Shown: piece after piece, positions 16,672 through 25,108 of the stretch
How the letters are laid out: the number at the start of each line of letters is the position of its first letter
How positions within the stretch are numbered: position 1 is the first letter of the stretch
DNA from: Phycisphaerae bacterium
GTDB taxonomy: Bacteria; Planctomycetota; Phycisphaerae; UBA1845; UTPLA1
DNA length: 64,000 bases
Direction: 5' to 3'
Assembly (NCBI GenBank): GCA_019636475.1
Contig: JAHBXN010000003.1
Location: 186,001 to 250,000 of the forward strand
The notes under the pieces: generated by a model
Databases searched by the model: none
What the model saw: the letters and a program-made list of their open reading frames with translations, nothing else
What the model was told of the DNA's origin: nothing
Program-made: the position numbers and the translations under genes

Positions 16672-17745
16672 TCATGTCGGCTTCCGGCGCGCCAGCGGAA
16701 GGCGGATGATGACTTCCGTGCCTTCGCCGATTTTTGAATTGAGCCGAATCGTGCCGCCCATTTCCCCTACCATTCCGTGAACGGCCGCGAGTCCCAGCCC
16801 GATGTTCTCCATGCCATTACTCGCGAACTCACCCTTTGTCGTGAAGAAGGGCTCGAAAAGATGCTCCTTCAAGTCGTCGGGTATGCCGCAACCTGTGTCG
16901 CGCAGACGGATCACGGCTGCGTCATCATCCTTCCTGAACTGGATGCTGAGCCTTCCGTGCGGAGACATCGCTTCGATTGAGTTCTGAGCAAGACTCTCCA
17001 GAACGGCGAGCAAACGTGGAGCCTCGTACGGATCGGATTCGACCGGCTCGATGTCGACATCCAGTTCCATTTGCGCGGCGGCAAGTCTTGGGCGGACTTT
17101 CCGGACAAAGTCATCAAGCACCGAATTCAGTTCCTTCCACTCCACTATCTCGTTCTCGGATTCCGCGAAGGCCGCCAGTTGATTCGTGATTCGGGTCGCG
17201 CGGCCGATCGACTGGGCGAGGAGTCGAAGCGTCTTTCTTAATTCGCGCGGGCTGTCGCTGCCGAGCACATAGTCGATACTCGTGAGCATTCCGCCAAGGA
17301 TATTGTTGAAATGGTGCGCGATGCCTCCGGCGACGCGGCCCAGAGCGTCCATGCGACGAGATTGTGACAACTCCCGCGAAAGGCGTTTTCGCTCAGTGAT
17401 GTCGCGCATGCCGGCGGACGCGCCAATGCATTCGCCCGAGTCGTTCATGATCGGTGAAACAATCAGAACCAGCGTAACCTTTTCCCCATCGGGCCTGGGA
17501 TATTTGACTTCCATGTCGCCAGGCTGGCCTGTGGTCATGGCATTCTCGAACAGCTTCCGCGCCTCGTCGCGATCTGCCGGGCTGAGAATCTCGACGAACG
17601 GGCGACCGGCCAGTTCGTCGCGCGATCGACCGAAGTAGCGCGTCGCCTGGTCGTTGGAGAATCGAATTCGCTGGTCGCGATCGACCGCGATGCAAATGAA
17701 GCCGAGCCCTTCGAAGAGTCGCCTGAAGAATGCGTCGTCGGACAT
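16672..17745 (-). CDS. PAS-domain sensor histidine kinase, soluble
   Basis: 357 residues without membrane helices. A PAS/PAC sensor module spans about 1-115 (GFICIAVDRDQRIRFSNDQA; ASAGMRDITERKRL). The HisKA dimerisation helix carries the phospho-acceptor in GGIAHHFNNIL (His144). The ATPase domain has an N box (ESLAQNSIEAM), G1 (DTGCGIPDD), F box (FEPFFTTK) and G2 (GLGLAAVHG). No receiver domain is fused and no response regulator is adjacent, so it is an orphan kinase. It is convergent with the metalloprotease gene and starts just after the lipoprotein gene at 17775 on the same strand. Signal and partner are unknown. Confidence 0.9.
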   Translation of the reverse strand: MSDDAFFRRLFEGLGFICIAVDRDQRIRFSNDQATRYFGRSRDELAGRPFVEILSPADRDEARKLFENAMTTGQPGDMEVKYPRPDGEKVTLVLIVSPIMNDSGECIGASAGMRDITERKRLSRELSQSRRMDALGRVAGGIAHHFNNILGGMLTSIDYVLGSDSPRELRKTLRLLAQSIGRATRITNQLAAFAESENEIVEWKELNSVLDDFVRKVRPRLAAAQMELDVDIEPVESDPYEAPRLLAVLESLAQNSIEAMSPHGRLSIQFRKDDDAAVIRLRDTGCGIPDDLKEHLFEPFFTTKGEFASNGMENIGLGLAAVHGMVGEMGGTIRLNSKIGEGTEVIIRLPLARRKPT

Positions 17746-17774
17746 CTTAAACTCGCTGTGAGGCGAAGACGGTC

Positions 17775-18761
17775 CTACGGCGATCCCCGTGCCGAAATCG
17801 GATTCTCGGCAAATCGCACGATCGGACTGATTACATAGATTCTATCGCGGTCATTGCCCCGAGACTGCGGCCCCTCCGCCGCATGCTCAGTGAAAAAGAC
17901 CGTCCCGAGGACAGGCCGCAATCGATCGCGATCGGCTCCGCCGATGACGAGAAAACCACCCTCGGGAATCTGGGCTCCGATTCGCATGTCGGTAAAGGTT
18001 TGCTTGCGTTCTTCCGGCACTTCAATCAGTTCACCATCGGGGCGCCGAACCCATTTCGTCGACAGCGGCGGTTCTTCAATCTCGGGCACGACCTCAATCC
18101 AGATATCCTTCAGATTGCTGGAACGGATATCGAATTTCACGATCAGACGGGCGACAGCGCCGATCAGATCGGATCCGTGCAATGCGCCACGCCGATCAAA
18201 GTGAAACACCGTCGAGAGCGGACCGATGGAACCGAGTTCCACCACGATTGGCTTATCCACATCGGGCGTTACCTCATCCATCTTCAACTTCACGCCGTCA
18301 ATCGAATCCAGATATTCCATCAGCGCCGGTCTGTCAGAATCCCGGCCGACGGCTGCATGGAAGCCGTTCGAACGCTGCCGAAGTGCGCCCCCTGCGTCCG
18401 CGGTGGGAGTTGACGCGATTGACCAGAGTTTGGACTGATTGCCGAATGTGCCGAGTGGAGCTGTAACAAGATGCACCCGAAAATGCACGGCCAAGCGCTG
18501 CATAGGCCGACTGAAGATGGCACGCGGCCCTTCGTCGGCATTAACCGCGAGCCGGGGCGGAGCCTTGAGAATTCCCTCATCGTCGGGCGCCGGTTCGCCT
18601 GGTTTCCCCGATGTCCGGTCGACGGAAGGCGCCGTGCCATGCGGCGGGCACCCGAAGTTCATCGAAAAAATCGCGAAAAGCGCCACCGTGATACGCGCCC
18701 AAGCCGGTCGATTCGGCAATTTCAAGAGGTATCTGCCAGAAAGTGACGCCAGGATGTTCAT
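17775..18761 (-). CDS. Putative lipoprotein with secretin-like beta segment
   Basis: 328 residues, not assigned to a named family. The N-terminus ITVALFAIFSMNFGC resembles a signal peptide with a lipobox ending at Cys38. A Pro/Asp-rich linker follows. The C-terminal 100 residues (FTDMRIGAQIPEGGFLVIGG and VFFTEHAAEG...IYVISPIVRF) have the look of the closing beta region of secretin/TonB-type proteins, but the rest does not match a full secretin. It is encoded on the minus strand between an aminotransferase gene and the PAS kinase. Envelope location is likely; function is unknown. Confidence 0.65.
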   Translation of the reverse strand: MNILASLSGRYLLKLPNRPAWARITVALFAIFSMNFGCPPHGTAPSVDRTSGKPGEPAPDDEGILKAPPRLAVNADEGPRAIFSRPMQRLAVHFRVHLVTAPLGTFGNQSKLWSIASTPTADAGGALRQRSNGFHAAVGRDSDRPALMEYLDSIDGVKLKMDEVTPDVDKPIVVELGSIGPLSTVFHFDRRGALHGSDLIGAVARLIVKFDIRSSNLKDIWIEVVPEIEEPPLSTKWVRRPDGELIEVPEERKQTFTDMRIGAQIPEGGFLVIGGADRDRLRPVLGTVFFTEHAAEGPQSRGNDRDRIYVISPIVRFAENPISARGSP

Positions 18762-18848
18762 CGGTTCGCGTTTCGCCTCACCGTTGACTCTATCGCGCAG
18801 TGCATCATCAGACTCTATTAATCGAGGGTCATGTGGTCAAATCAGTGA

Positions 18849-19979
18849 CTAGCGCCTCTCGGCTCGAGCGATCTCACAGAGTTTTTCGCATCCCCGACGG
18901 AGCATTTCATCCGTGGTCGCATAACTGATGCGGAAGTGGGTGTCGCGACGCGAGAAGACCGACCCGGGAATCACGAGTACTTCCCGCTCGGCCGCAATCT
19001 CGCAGAATTCGGTGGCCGAACGAAACTGAGATGGGACTTCGGCAAATACGTAGAAACCACCGCCCGGTCTTACGAAGCGGAAAGCCGGAGAAAGTAGCTC
19101 GCACACCAGATCGCGTTTTCGGGCGTAATCCCGCCGATGCTGTGACACATCCGCTTTTAATGCCGCGAGCGTTGCGTACTGAGCAATGGACGGCGCACAA
19201 ACAAAGGTGTACTGCTGGAACTTCATCATTTCTTGGATGATTTGCGCAGGCCCGGCCGCGAAGCCCATCCGCCAGCCGGTGACTCCGTAAGTCTTGCCGA
19301 AGCCTCGAAGTGCAAGCGTGTGTTCAGGCGCCAAGGTCAACGGACACGGGCTGGGGGCGTCGTAGCATAGTCGGTCGTAAATCTCGTCGGAGATCAGGAG
19401 GAGTCCATGCCTCTTTGCAATGGATGCGGCTGCAGTCATCTCATCGGGGGTCATCACCCGGCCAGTCGGGTTCCCTGGCGAGTTGACCATCAGCACCTTG
19501 GTGCGCGGCGTGATGGCGGCCTCGACCGCAGCGGCATCGAATCGAAAGTCGGGGTACGAAGAGATCGTGACCGGCTTTCCGCCGACCATGTTCACGAGAT
19601 GGACATAGGAGACGAAGTACGGATCGAGGAAAACCACTTCGTCGCCGGGCCCCACTGTCGCCAGCAGGGCAAGCGTCAGCCCACCGGACACGCCGGATGT
19701 CACAAGCACGGTCGGCTCGTGGCCGTCAAACTCCTTGCGGAGTTGAGCAACGATCTGTTCGCGCAGCTCCGGAAGCCCCGCGTTGGGTGTATAGCGATTG
19801 TGACCGGCACGGACCGCATCGATGGCGGCCTGTTTCATTTCGTCCGGCGCGTCGTAATCCGGCTGACCGATTGAAAGGTCGCAGGGATTCTTCATTCGAG
19901 CGGCAAGTTCAAAGAACCGCCGAATGCCCGAAAATTCAACCTTCCCAGTCCGATCAGCGAGTATACGTGCGTAATCCAT
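18849..19979 (-). CDS. PLP-dependent class I/II aminotransferase
   Basis: 376-residue fold-type I aminotransferase of the aspartate aminotransferase group. The Schiff-base lysine is in FGKTYGVTGWRMGF (Lys229). The cofactor-ring residues lie in NSPGNPTG (Asn170) and SDEIYD (Asp198). The carboxylate-binding Arg lies near the end in FRISYATTDE. AAGGGA is five bases before the ATG. Aspartate, alanine or aromatic 2-oxo acid specificity cannot be fixed from sequence. Neighbours give no pathway hint. Confidence 0.92.
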   Translation of the reverse strand: MDYARILADRTGKVEFSGIRRFFELAARMKNPCDLSIGQPDYDAPDEMKQAAIDAVRAGHNRYTPNAGLPELREQIVAQLRKEFDGHEPTVLVTSGVSGGLTLALLATVGPGDEVVFLDPYFVSYVHLVNMVGGKPVTISSYPDFRFDAAAVEAAITPRTKVLMVNSPGNPTGRVMTPDEMTAAASIAKRHGLLLISDEIYDRLCYDAPSPCPLTLAPEHTLALRGFGKTYGVTGWRMGFAAGPAQIIQEMMKFQQYTFVCAPSIAQYATLAALKADVSQHRRDYARKRDLVCELLSPAFRFVRPGGGFYVFAEVPSQFRSATEFCEIAAEREVLVIPGSVFSRRDTHFRISYATTDEMLRRGCEKLCEIARAERR

Positions 19980-20042
19980 GTCGTCCCTTCATGATGGACG
20001 GCGCGACACGGTGATATCGAGCGATTCGATCAGGCGAATGGC

Positions 20043-20267
20043 CTACTTCTTGGCAGGCGCCGCTTCACCCTCGGCTGGAGCAGCCTTCTTCGACTTGCCG
20101 CCGACGCTGACCTTCCGGTTGCCAACCTTCGGCAGACCGATCGGACGCGACTTGGTCGCCTCGAATTTCTCCTCGTCCATGAGCTTCTGAATCCGCTCGG
20201 CACGATTCAGCACGTTTCGGTGCCGAACGAGCGAGCTTCGGGCCTTGAGGGAGCGATCCATTGACAT
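20043..20267 (-). CDS. Small basic protein, PVC-restricted (TIGR04137-like)
   Basis: 74-residue, strongly basic protein beginning MSMDRSLKARSSLVRHRNVL and ending in a Lys/Ala/Pro-rich tail. The sequence matches, as I remember it, the small basic protein family found only in Chlamydiae, Verrucomicrobia and Planctomycetes and suspected to bind the ribosome or RNA. AAGGAG lies eight bases before the ATG at 20267, which overrides the longer frame from 20333. It follows the coiled-coil protein gene by five bases, so the two are one transcript. Together with Minf_1886 it anchors the phylum assignment. Confidence 0.88.
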   Translation of the reverse strand: MSMDRSLKARSSLVRHRNVLNRAERIQKLMDEEKFEATKSRPIGLPKVGNRKVSVGGKSKKAAPAEGEAAPAKK

Positions 20268-20272
20268 CAAAA

Positions 20273-21412
20273 CTACTCCTTGAATACGACCGGGCGACCC
20301 TTCATCGCATTGCCATGACTGACGAAGAAGCAATCCTTAAACTGATAGCGGCCGCCGCCCCTGAAATACTCCTGACCGACTTTCTCTATCTGGCGAAGGA
20401 ACGCTTCGCGATCCGCGCGTGTGTCCTTCGACATTCTGAATCCAGCCGCTGAATACAGGATAAATCCTCGCGGCAATTCCCTGGCGAATGTTTCGAATCC
20501 TCGGGCTCTCAGGAAGCGTCTGACATCTTCCAACTCGGCCCGAAGGTCTTCGCCGCTCTTGTCCGCCGAAATCTGGAACCACTCAATCTGAACATAGTTC
20601 AGCTTCTTCTGATCGGGCGAATCGTCTGTCGCTGGCGGATCGATTCGCACGGCCTGATTCGCAACGATGTTGTTTTTCGTCACCGAGGCCGGCGGCGTGA
20701 GCAATTCATCCAGATCCTTCACGGCGGCACGCCCCGCCTTCGGTGCCACAGCACTTTGCTTCGCCGCACCGGACGACTTGCCCGGCTTGTTCTGCGGTGA
20801 ATCCGAAGTGAGCGCTTCGAGATTCTTGATCGCCGCAACGGTCGTCATCTCGCCGGGATTCGACTCACTGCCGAGGCGACGCCCCACTGAAAATGCGACA
20901 ATCACCAGGCCGCAGACTGTTCCGGCAATTACCATGCAGGTCGCCGTATTCAGCGAAAAGCCAAATCGCCCTCCGGATCCCACAGCGATGATCGGTCGAA
21001 GCGGCTCAGTACCGCCGCCGTCAACACCTTCGTCCTTCCCGGCCGCCATTTTCGCGGCAAGCTTCGCAGCCGCCTGCTCCGCAGCCAACCGGGCCTTCTG
21101 TTCACGCGCCGCAGCTCGCTCGGCCTCTTTCGCGGCCTTGCGCTCCATTTTCGCCATCCGCCGCGCCTGCTTCTCCTGCAAGGCGCGGGCGTCGGCATCC
21201 GCTCGGGCTCGCGCCTCTGCCTCCGCCAACGCACGGCGGCGGGCGAGCTCGGCGGCAGCCTCCTCCTCCGTAAGTGCCTGCGCCACCAACTGTTGAGGCG
21301 GAGGCGAACTCTTCGGCTTTGCCCGCAGGAACGGAACCCGTAATTTCGGGACGGCCTGCTGGCTCTGAGGGGCCTTATTAATGACCTCAAAAAGGCACGG
21401 TCGATTCTTCAT
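20273..21412 (-). CDS. Membrane coiled-coil protein of unknown function
   Basis: 379 residues. The N-terminus MKNRPCLFEVINKAPQ is followed by a long charged Ala/Glu/Arg helix (about residues 48-125, coiled coil), one membrane helix (TCMVIAGTVCGLVIVAFSV, near 157-175), a low-complexity linker, and a C-terminal alpha/beta domain of about 110 residues (NYVQIEWFQISADKSGEDLR ... ADREAFLRQIEKVGQEYF). That last domain has the size and pattern of a SPOR-like fold but I cannot confirm it. AGGGA precedes the ATG. It may link an envelope component to a cytoplasmic complex; this is speculation. Confidence 0.75.
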   Translation of the reverse strand: MKNRPCLFEVINKAPQSQQAVPKLRVPFLRAKPKSSPPPQQLVAQALTEEEAAAELARRRALAEAEARARADADARALQEKQARRMAKMERKAAKEAERAAAREQKARLAAEQAAAKLAAKMAAGKDEGVDGGGTEPLRPIIAVGSGGRFGFSLNTATCMVIAGTVCGLVIVAFSVGRRLGSESNPGEMTTVAAIKNLEALTSDSPQNKPGKSSGAAKQSAVAPKAGRAAVKDLDELLTPPASVTKNNIVANQAVRIDPPATDDSPDQKKLNYVQIEWFQISADKSGEDLRAELEDVRRFLRARGFETFARELPRGFILYSAAGFRMSKDTRADREAFLRQIEKVGQEYFRGGGRYQFKDCFFVSHGNAMKGRPVVFKE

Positions 21413-21812
21413 CGTAACATCCCTGGAGACCTTTACGCTGCGATCTCCTTTTCGCAGGTATGGCGGAACAAAAAGTGGCCCGCCTTCGCTGTTACGCTCG
21501 GCACTGCCCCCCCGTTTGCCGAATTATTAAGTTTACCGGAAACGCGGAAAGATGCAATGCAGCTTCAGCCGACGCACGGAAAGGAGCGAACATTGCGCCT
21601 CCCCCGGGCCTGACACCGCGTTTCATAAGCGACAAGCCAACTGAGCCTCCCAGCAGTCTGTGCGGCGAAGCTGAAATAATGCAAGGAGTGAATGCAATAT
21701 CTGCTTGCAAACGCTGCCTCTCTAAAAATTGCCGAGCAGGCGTGAGAGTGCCAAAGCGCGTGCGTTAAAGTCCTCGGGTGGTGTGGGCTTTGACCATTAA
21801 AGGAGACTTCAA
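21413..21812. other. Intergenic region between divergent genes
   Basis: 400 bases between the divergent starts at 21412 and 21813. It holds the promoters of both genes, but I see no clear -35/-10 pair. AT-rich patches at 21525-21537 and 21720-21735 are the likeliest sites. No RNA gene is recognised. Confidence 0.4.
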
Positions 21813-22049
21813 ATGGAAGCATTGCTTGCACCCGATTCGTCGCAAATCCTGCTTGACCTCCCTGCAGATTACTCGCATGAAGTAGAAGTTCCTCGCGTCC
21901 GAGAACTTGCGGCGCCGGTCGACAAGAAGGGATTCCTCTCTGTTCACTGGGAGCTCAAGATTCTCTTCTGGGGCCTCGCGTTGATCGCCCTGGCCTATCC
22001 CGTGACCTACGGAATCACCTACGCAATCGCGGCATACTGGCCGGTCTGA
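21813..22049 (+). CDS. Small single-pass membrane protein
   Basis: 78 residues: an acidic N-terminal half (MEALLAPDSSQILLDLPADY) and one or two hydrophobic stretches at the end (WELKILFWGLALIALAYPVT and YGITYAIAAYWPV). AAAGGAG lies seven bases before the ATG. Not recognised; topology suggests a cytoplasmic tail of about 48 residues. It is followed by a structured convergent intergenic region. Confidence 0.65.
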   Translation: MEALLAPDSSQILLDLPADYSHEVEVPRVRELAAPVDKKGFLSVHWELKILFWGLALIALAYPVTYGITYAIAAYWPV

Positions 22050-22063
22050 GTTGCACGATCAGC

Positions 22064-22122
22064 CGTGCCAGTCGGGCTTAGCCGCCTTCCCCCTCGGGCC
22101 TTTGTTTCGGGGGCTTGGCACG
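22064..22122. terminator. Candidate bidirectional terminator or structured spacer
   Basis: CGTGCCA (22064-22070) pairs with TGGCACG (22116-22122), and an inner CCCCC/GGGGG arm pair forms a second stem. It lies between convergent genes. No strong U-tract on either strand, so the call rests on position and pairing. Confidence 0.35.
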
Positions 22123-22153
22123 CCTGAGCGTTCAATGGGGCCCGGTTGGCGGA

Positions 22154-22945
22154 TCATTCCGCACGAAGAAGCTTCACGACTTCCGCGTCGACGACAGAGG
22201 CATCAACGCGATCCTGAACTCGGGGCGCGATCCACTTCCACGCGATTTTTCCGCTGCGATTCAGTAGGAAATTCGCGGGCAGCGCGATGTCAGTTTTCCT
22301 CATGGGCTCGTGGAATAACAGACCATATGCCGAGATCGTTACGAGCTTCTCGTCGCTGAGAATGTTGAATGGAAGCTTGTTCTTTTCCTTCACGCGCCGA
22401 CAATCCGCGATTTTGTCAGCGCAGATTGCTATTACCGCACCTCCCTTTTCCGCAAGCCTTTTGTGAATATCTCCGAGACCTCGGAGCTCAACGATGCAGA
22501 ACGGTCACCAGAAGCCCCGATAGAAAACAAGCAGCACCGGGCCCTTGCCCCGGTAATCAGCGAGCGAGACCTGACGCCCGTCCTGATCGGGAAGCGTGAA
22601 ATCGGGCACCTCCTCACCGACAGCCCACGCACGAGACGGCGGAGGCAATCGCATCAGCACAAATATCGAACCAAGGAACCCGACGGTGATCAGTGCGGAA
22701 AAGGCGACCGCGGCGACCACACCTCTGGTTCGACTCATCCGCAGCGCATGAATGGTCATGGCCATGCCGATTAATACGCCGGCTATGTTCGGAATCGCAT
22801 ACATGCGAATCCATGCTGATTCCATAAAAAAGAAATATGCCACACCGGAGACCAGCGTCACGAGCGATCCCAACAGCGCGAATCGCCCGGCACGTCTGCG
22901 GCTGATCGATGGTTGGACGGGATTAGCGTCTGATTCGGGCATCAT
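22154..22945 (-). CDS. Membrane-fused peroxiredoxin-like selenoprotein (AhpC/TSA, UxxC)
   Basis: Two adjacent frames form one 263-residue protein if the TGA at 22507-22505 is read as selenocysteine. Residues 1-100 contain three membrane helices. From residue 110 an AhpC/TSA domain begins (VPDFTLPDQDGRQVSLADY), reaching VLLVFYRGFW-U-PFC, where Sec147 replaces the usual peroxidatic or redox Cys of a CPxC motif. The same frame continues without other stops through GDIHKRLAEKGGAVIAIC, LPFNILSDEKLV and ALPANFLLNRSGKIAWKW, the normal second half of the family. A hairpin fitting a bacterial SECIS follows the TGA (22471-22486). Translation as two truncated proteins is unlikely because each half lacks essential parts of the fold. 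It probably reduces peroxides or disulfides at the membrane. Confidence 0.88.
22471..22486 (-). promoter_or_regulatory. Bacterial SECIS-like hairpin
   Basis: In the mRNA (minus strand), CUCCG-AGGUCU-CGGAG forms a five-base-pair stem, extendable inward by A-U and G-C, with apical loop AGGUCU. The loop begins 23 bases after the UGA. The loop sequence equals that of the E. coli fdhF SECIS bound by SelB, and the distance lies inside the range accepted for bacterial SECIS elements. It overlaps coding sequence, as in all bacterial cases. Confidence 0.8.
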
Positions 22946-22970
22946 CCCCTAATTCTAGTCGCGTCTCGGG

Positions 22971-24818
22971 CTATGGCGAGGACCGGTTTTCGTCAGGCAA
23001 ACGGTCTTGCGAAGCGGCCAACGCTTCGTTGAGACGAACGCCCCAGTGGTGCTGCTCTTGGATCATTCGGGTCGTGCGATCGCGAGTGTCCGCAAAATGA
23101 GAAGGTGAATCTCCGAATTTCTTAAGCAGATTCACGAAGTCCCCCCGTGTTGTGTAGGTAGCCAGATCGTCACGTGGAGAAAGCAGGTCATCAAGCTGGG
23201 TTTCACGGCCGATGCCTGGGTGAACCCGGGCAACGCCGAGCAAGCCGGCATTAAGGGCATCCAGAAACTTGCAGAGCAATTCGCTGCCGGTGTTGATCAT
23301 GACGATTGCGCCGAATTCGCTTAGTGTCTGCGACGTGGCATCCAATGACCAGTTCGGTACCACCCTTACCGGTGCATCGCTCCCGCTGGATGTCGTCGAC
23401 TCGGCCGACCAGCCCACTCCCGACACGGCAAACTCAACCTTTGCCTCCCGAAGTGCGTCGAGATAGCCCCGGCGCACCCACTCCGGACCAATGACTTTCC
23501 GAATGCGATCCGCGATCCCGCGTTTGACTTCATCGCTGTCGAGTCTGATCTGCAGCGCCAGCTGTGCGCGTTCGAGAATCGAGTCTGCCAAGCCGTCGTG
23601 GTAGGCATCCACGCTCTCCCGGATCAGCCGGGCAGCGGCTTCCCAGAGTCGGACATGGGAGGCCAGATGTAGTCCGACAGTCGAGGGCTCGACATCATGG
23701 CGGTCCGCGAGAATCAGTATTTTTGCAGAACCTGACGCAGTCCTTGAACCGGGCAATGCAGCAGACCGAAACACTCTGAAGCGATGGGCGGTTCCTTCAC
23801 GATTCGCGTCCGTGAGGTGCCGCTGAACTGTGGCGCTGGCGGAGTGAAGCAATAGTGGGATGTCGTCCGAAAGCGATTCGAGTGATTCAGCGGTCGGCGC
23901 GAACGATCGGCTGCCGATGACCACGGTCCTGCTCCGGGGTAATGCAAATGGCAACGTATCCGGCAGGGTGTCAATCAGGACGATGTGATCCGGCGCGAAG
24001 GAAGCGAGTTGCGCGGCAGCAAAGGCCGGGTTGGCTGACATCGGCGAATCCAAGGCGATGCACTCGCAACGCAACTTGGCTTGTTTCGCGCCGGCCTCAA
24101 TCCGCCTGCACAGCCGATGTGTACGCGCATCCAGGCTTGTCGATACGATGGCGACGGCCACGGTCCGCGGCTCCGAGGCAATTGAAGTTGGCGATCTGTG
24201 AGTATCAGTCAATCTTCGGCGACGAGTGACATCGAGTTGGAGCGAACCGAGTTGTTCGCTTACATGGGCGATCGTCGACTTGTCAAACCACGGCCACGAA
24301 AGGATGCGAGACGGGATCAGGTATCCCGCATGTTCCACAAGATCGTCTCCGCAGTTCTTCCAGGCATTTGCCCCGACAAAAATGCGAAGGCGCCGGCTTG
24401 TAAGATACTTCGAAAAATCATGGAGCATTAGTGCGGCCGCGACCGCCCATGGATCGGGATCAACGACGAACACCGCTTGGTGCGGCGCAATTCGCTCGAG
24501 CAGAAGTCGAACGTCGATGCCGTGGCCAAGCGTGTAGAACAGGATATTGCCGCTGCCGGGCTGGAACGAATCGACAATCGCCTCCGCGCGAAGCGACGGC
24601 GTGGTCGTTCGACCGAGCCATTGGACTTGGTCATCCACGGATCGCCAACGGAAAGTCGGCGTCCCGTCCCGGCCGATCGTCCGGGAGAATTCTCTGGGCG
24701 GCTTTCCCTGAGCGATCATGTCCGCCGTGAAGGGGAGGGCAGCGCGCAGCGCCGCAAGGTTTTCGGCGAACACCGATTCCTGGCCGAATTGCATATCGAT
24801 CGCGTCGGTCGGTTTCAT
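22971..24818 (-). CDS. Large protein with possible MAF-like and CgeB-like glycosyltransferase parts
   Basis: 615 residues, no signal peptide. The N-terminal part (GSGNILFYTLGHGIDVRLLL...AVFVVDPDPWAVAAAL) resembles the N-terminal domain of motility-accessory-factor proteins (DUF115 neighbours), where it precedes a sugar-transfer domain. The C-terminal 200 residues (RVVPNWSLDATSQTLSEFGA, IVMINTGSELLCKFLDALNA and GLLGVARVHPGI) recall CgeB-type GT-B enzymes. Both comparisons are from pattern memory and weak. It is the last gene of a leftward run with the 53-residue membrane protein and the Minf_1886 gene. A cytoplasmic glycan-modifying role is a working guess. Confidence 0.6.
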   Translation of the reverse strand: MKPTDAIDMQFGQESVFAENLAALRAALPFTADMIAQGKPPREFSRTIGRDGTPTFRWRSVDDQVQWLGRTTTPSLRAEAIVDSFQPGSGNILFYTLGHGIDVRLLLERIAPHQAVFVVDPDPWAVAAALMLHDFSKYLTSRRLRIFVGANAWKNCGDDLVEHAGYLIPSRILSWPWFDKSTIAHVSEQLGSLQLDVTRRRRLTDTHRSPTSIASEPRTVAVAIVSTSLDARTHRLCRRIEAGAKQAKLRCECIALDSPMSANPAFAAAQLASFAPDHIVLIDTLPDTLPFALPRSRTVVIGSRSFAPTAESLESLSDDIPLLLHSASATVQRHLTDANREGTAHRFRVFRSAALPGSRTASGSAKILILADRHDVEPSTVGLHLASHVRLWEAAARLIRESVDAYHDGLADSILERAQLALQIRLDSDEVKRGIADRIRKVIGPEWVRRGYLDALREAKVEFAVSGVGWSAESTTSSGSDAPVRVVPNWSLDATSQTLSEFGAIVMINTGSELLCKFLDALNAGLLGVARVHPGIGRETQLDDLLSPRDDLATYTTRGDFVNLLKKFGDSPSHFADTRDRTTRMIQEQHHWGVRLNEALAASQDRLPDENRSSP

Positions 24819-24879
24819 CGGCTTCGCGGGGGCGGATTTGATTTCGGCAGGCGCGGCAAACGCCAGGAGCCTGCGTCAA

Positions 24880-25041
24880 TTATCGAAAAGAGACGAACCA
24901 ACGCTCAAATGATAGCGCGGCAAGCAAGAGTACAAATGCGGCATAAATGGATGCAACAGTGATGAGCCGACGCTTGCTGATTTTGGGAGCGTACTCCTTT
25001 TCCCAGGCCCGATCGCCCGCGTCCTGATTCGGTTGCGTCAT
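24880..25041 (-). CDS. 53-residue single-pass membrane protein
   Basis: A short gene easily missed: ATG at 25041 with GGAGG six bases upstream, stop TAA at 24882-24880. The protein starts MTQPNQDAGDRAWEKEYAPK, has basic KISKRR, then one membrane helix (LITVASIYAAFVLLLAALSF) and a short aromatic tail (ERWFVSFR), giving N-in topology. It fits cleanly between the stop of the Minf_1886 gene (25109) and the start of the gene at 24818, all on one strand. Function unknown. Confidence 0.75.
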   Translation of the reverse strand: MTQPNQDAGDRAWEKEYAPKISKRRLITVASIYAAFVLLLAALSFERWFVSFR

Positions 25042-25108
25042 TGAAACCTCCATGAACCGCCTGCTGTCGCCGCAGCGTCATCCTCTGTTGATTCAATTGG
25101 CCGCAGGG

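Noticed and set aside
22505-22507. Interpretation of the peroxiredoxin as two genes or as a frameshifted pseudogene
   Set aside because: There is no frameshift: both halves are in the same frame, only a TGA interrupts them, the TGA sits at the redox cysteine and a SECIS-like hairpin follows.
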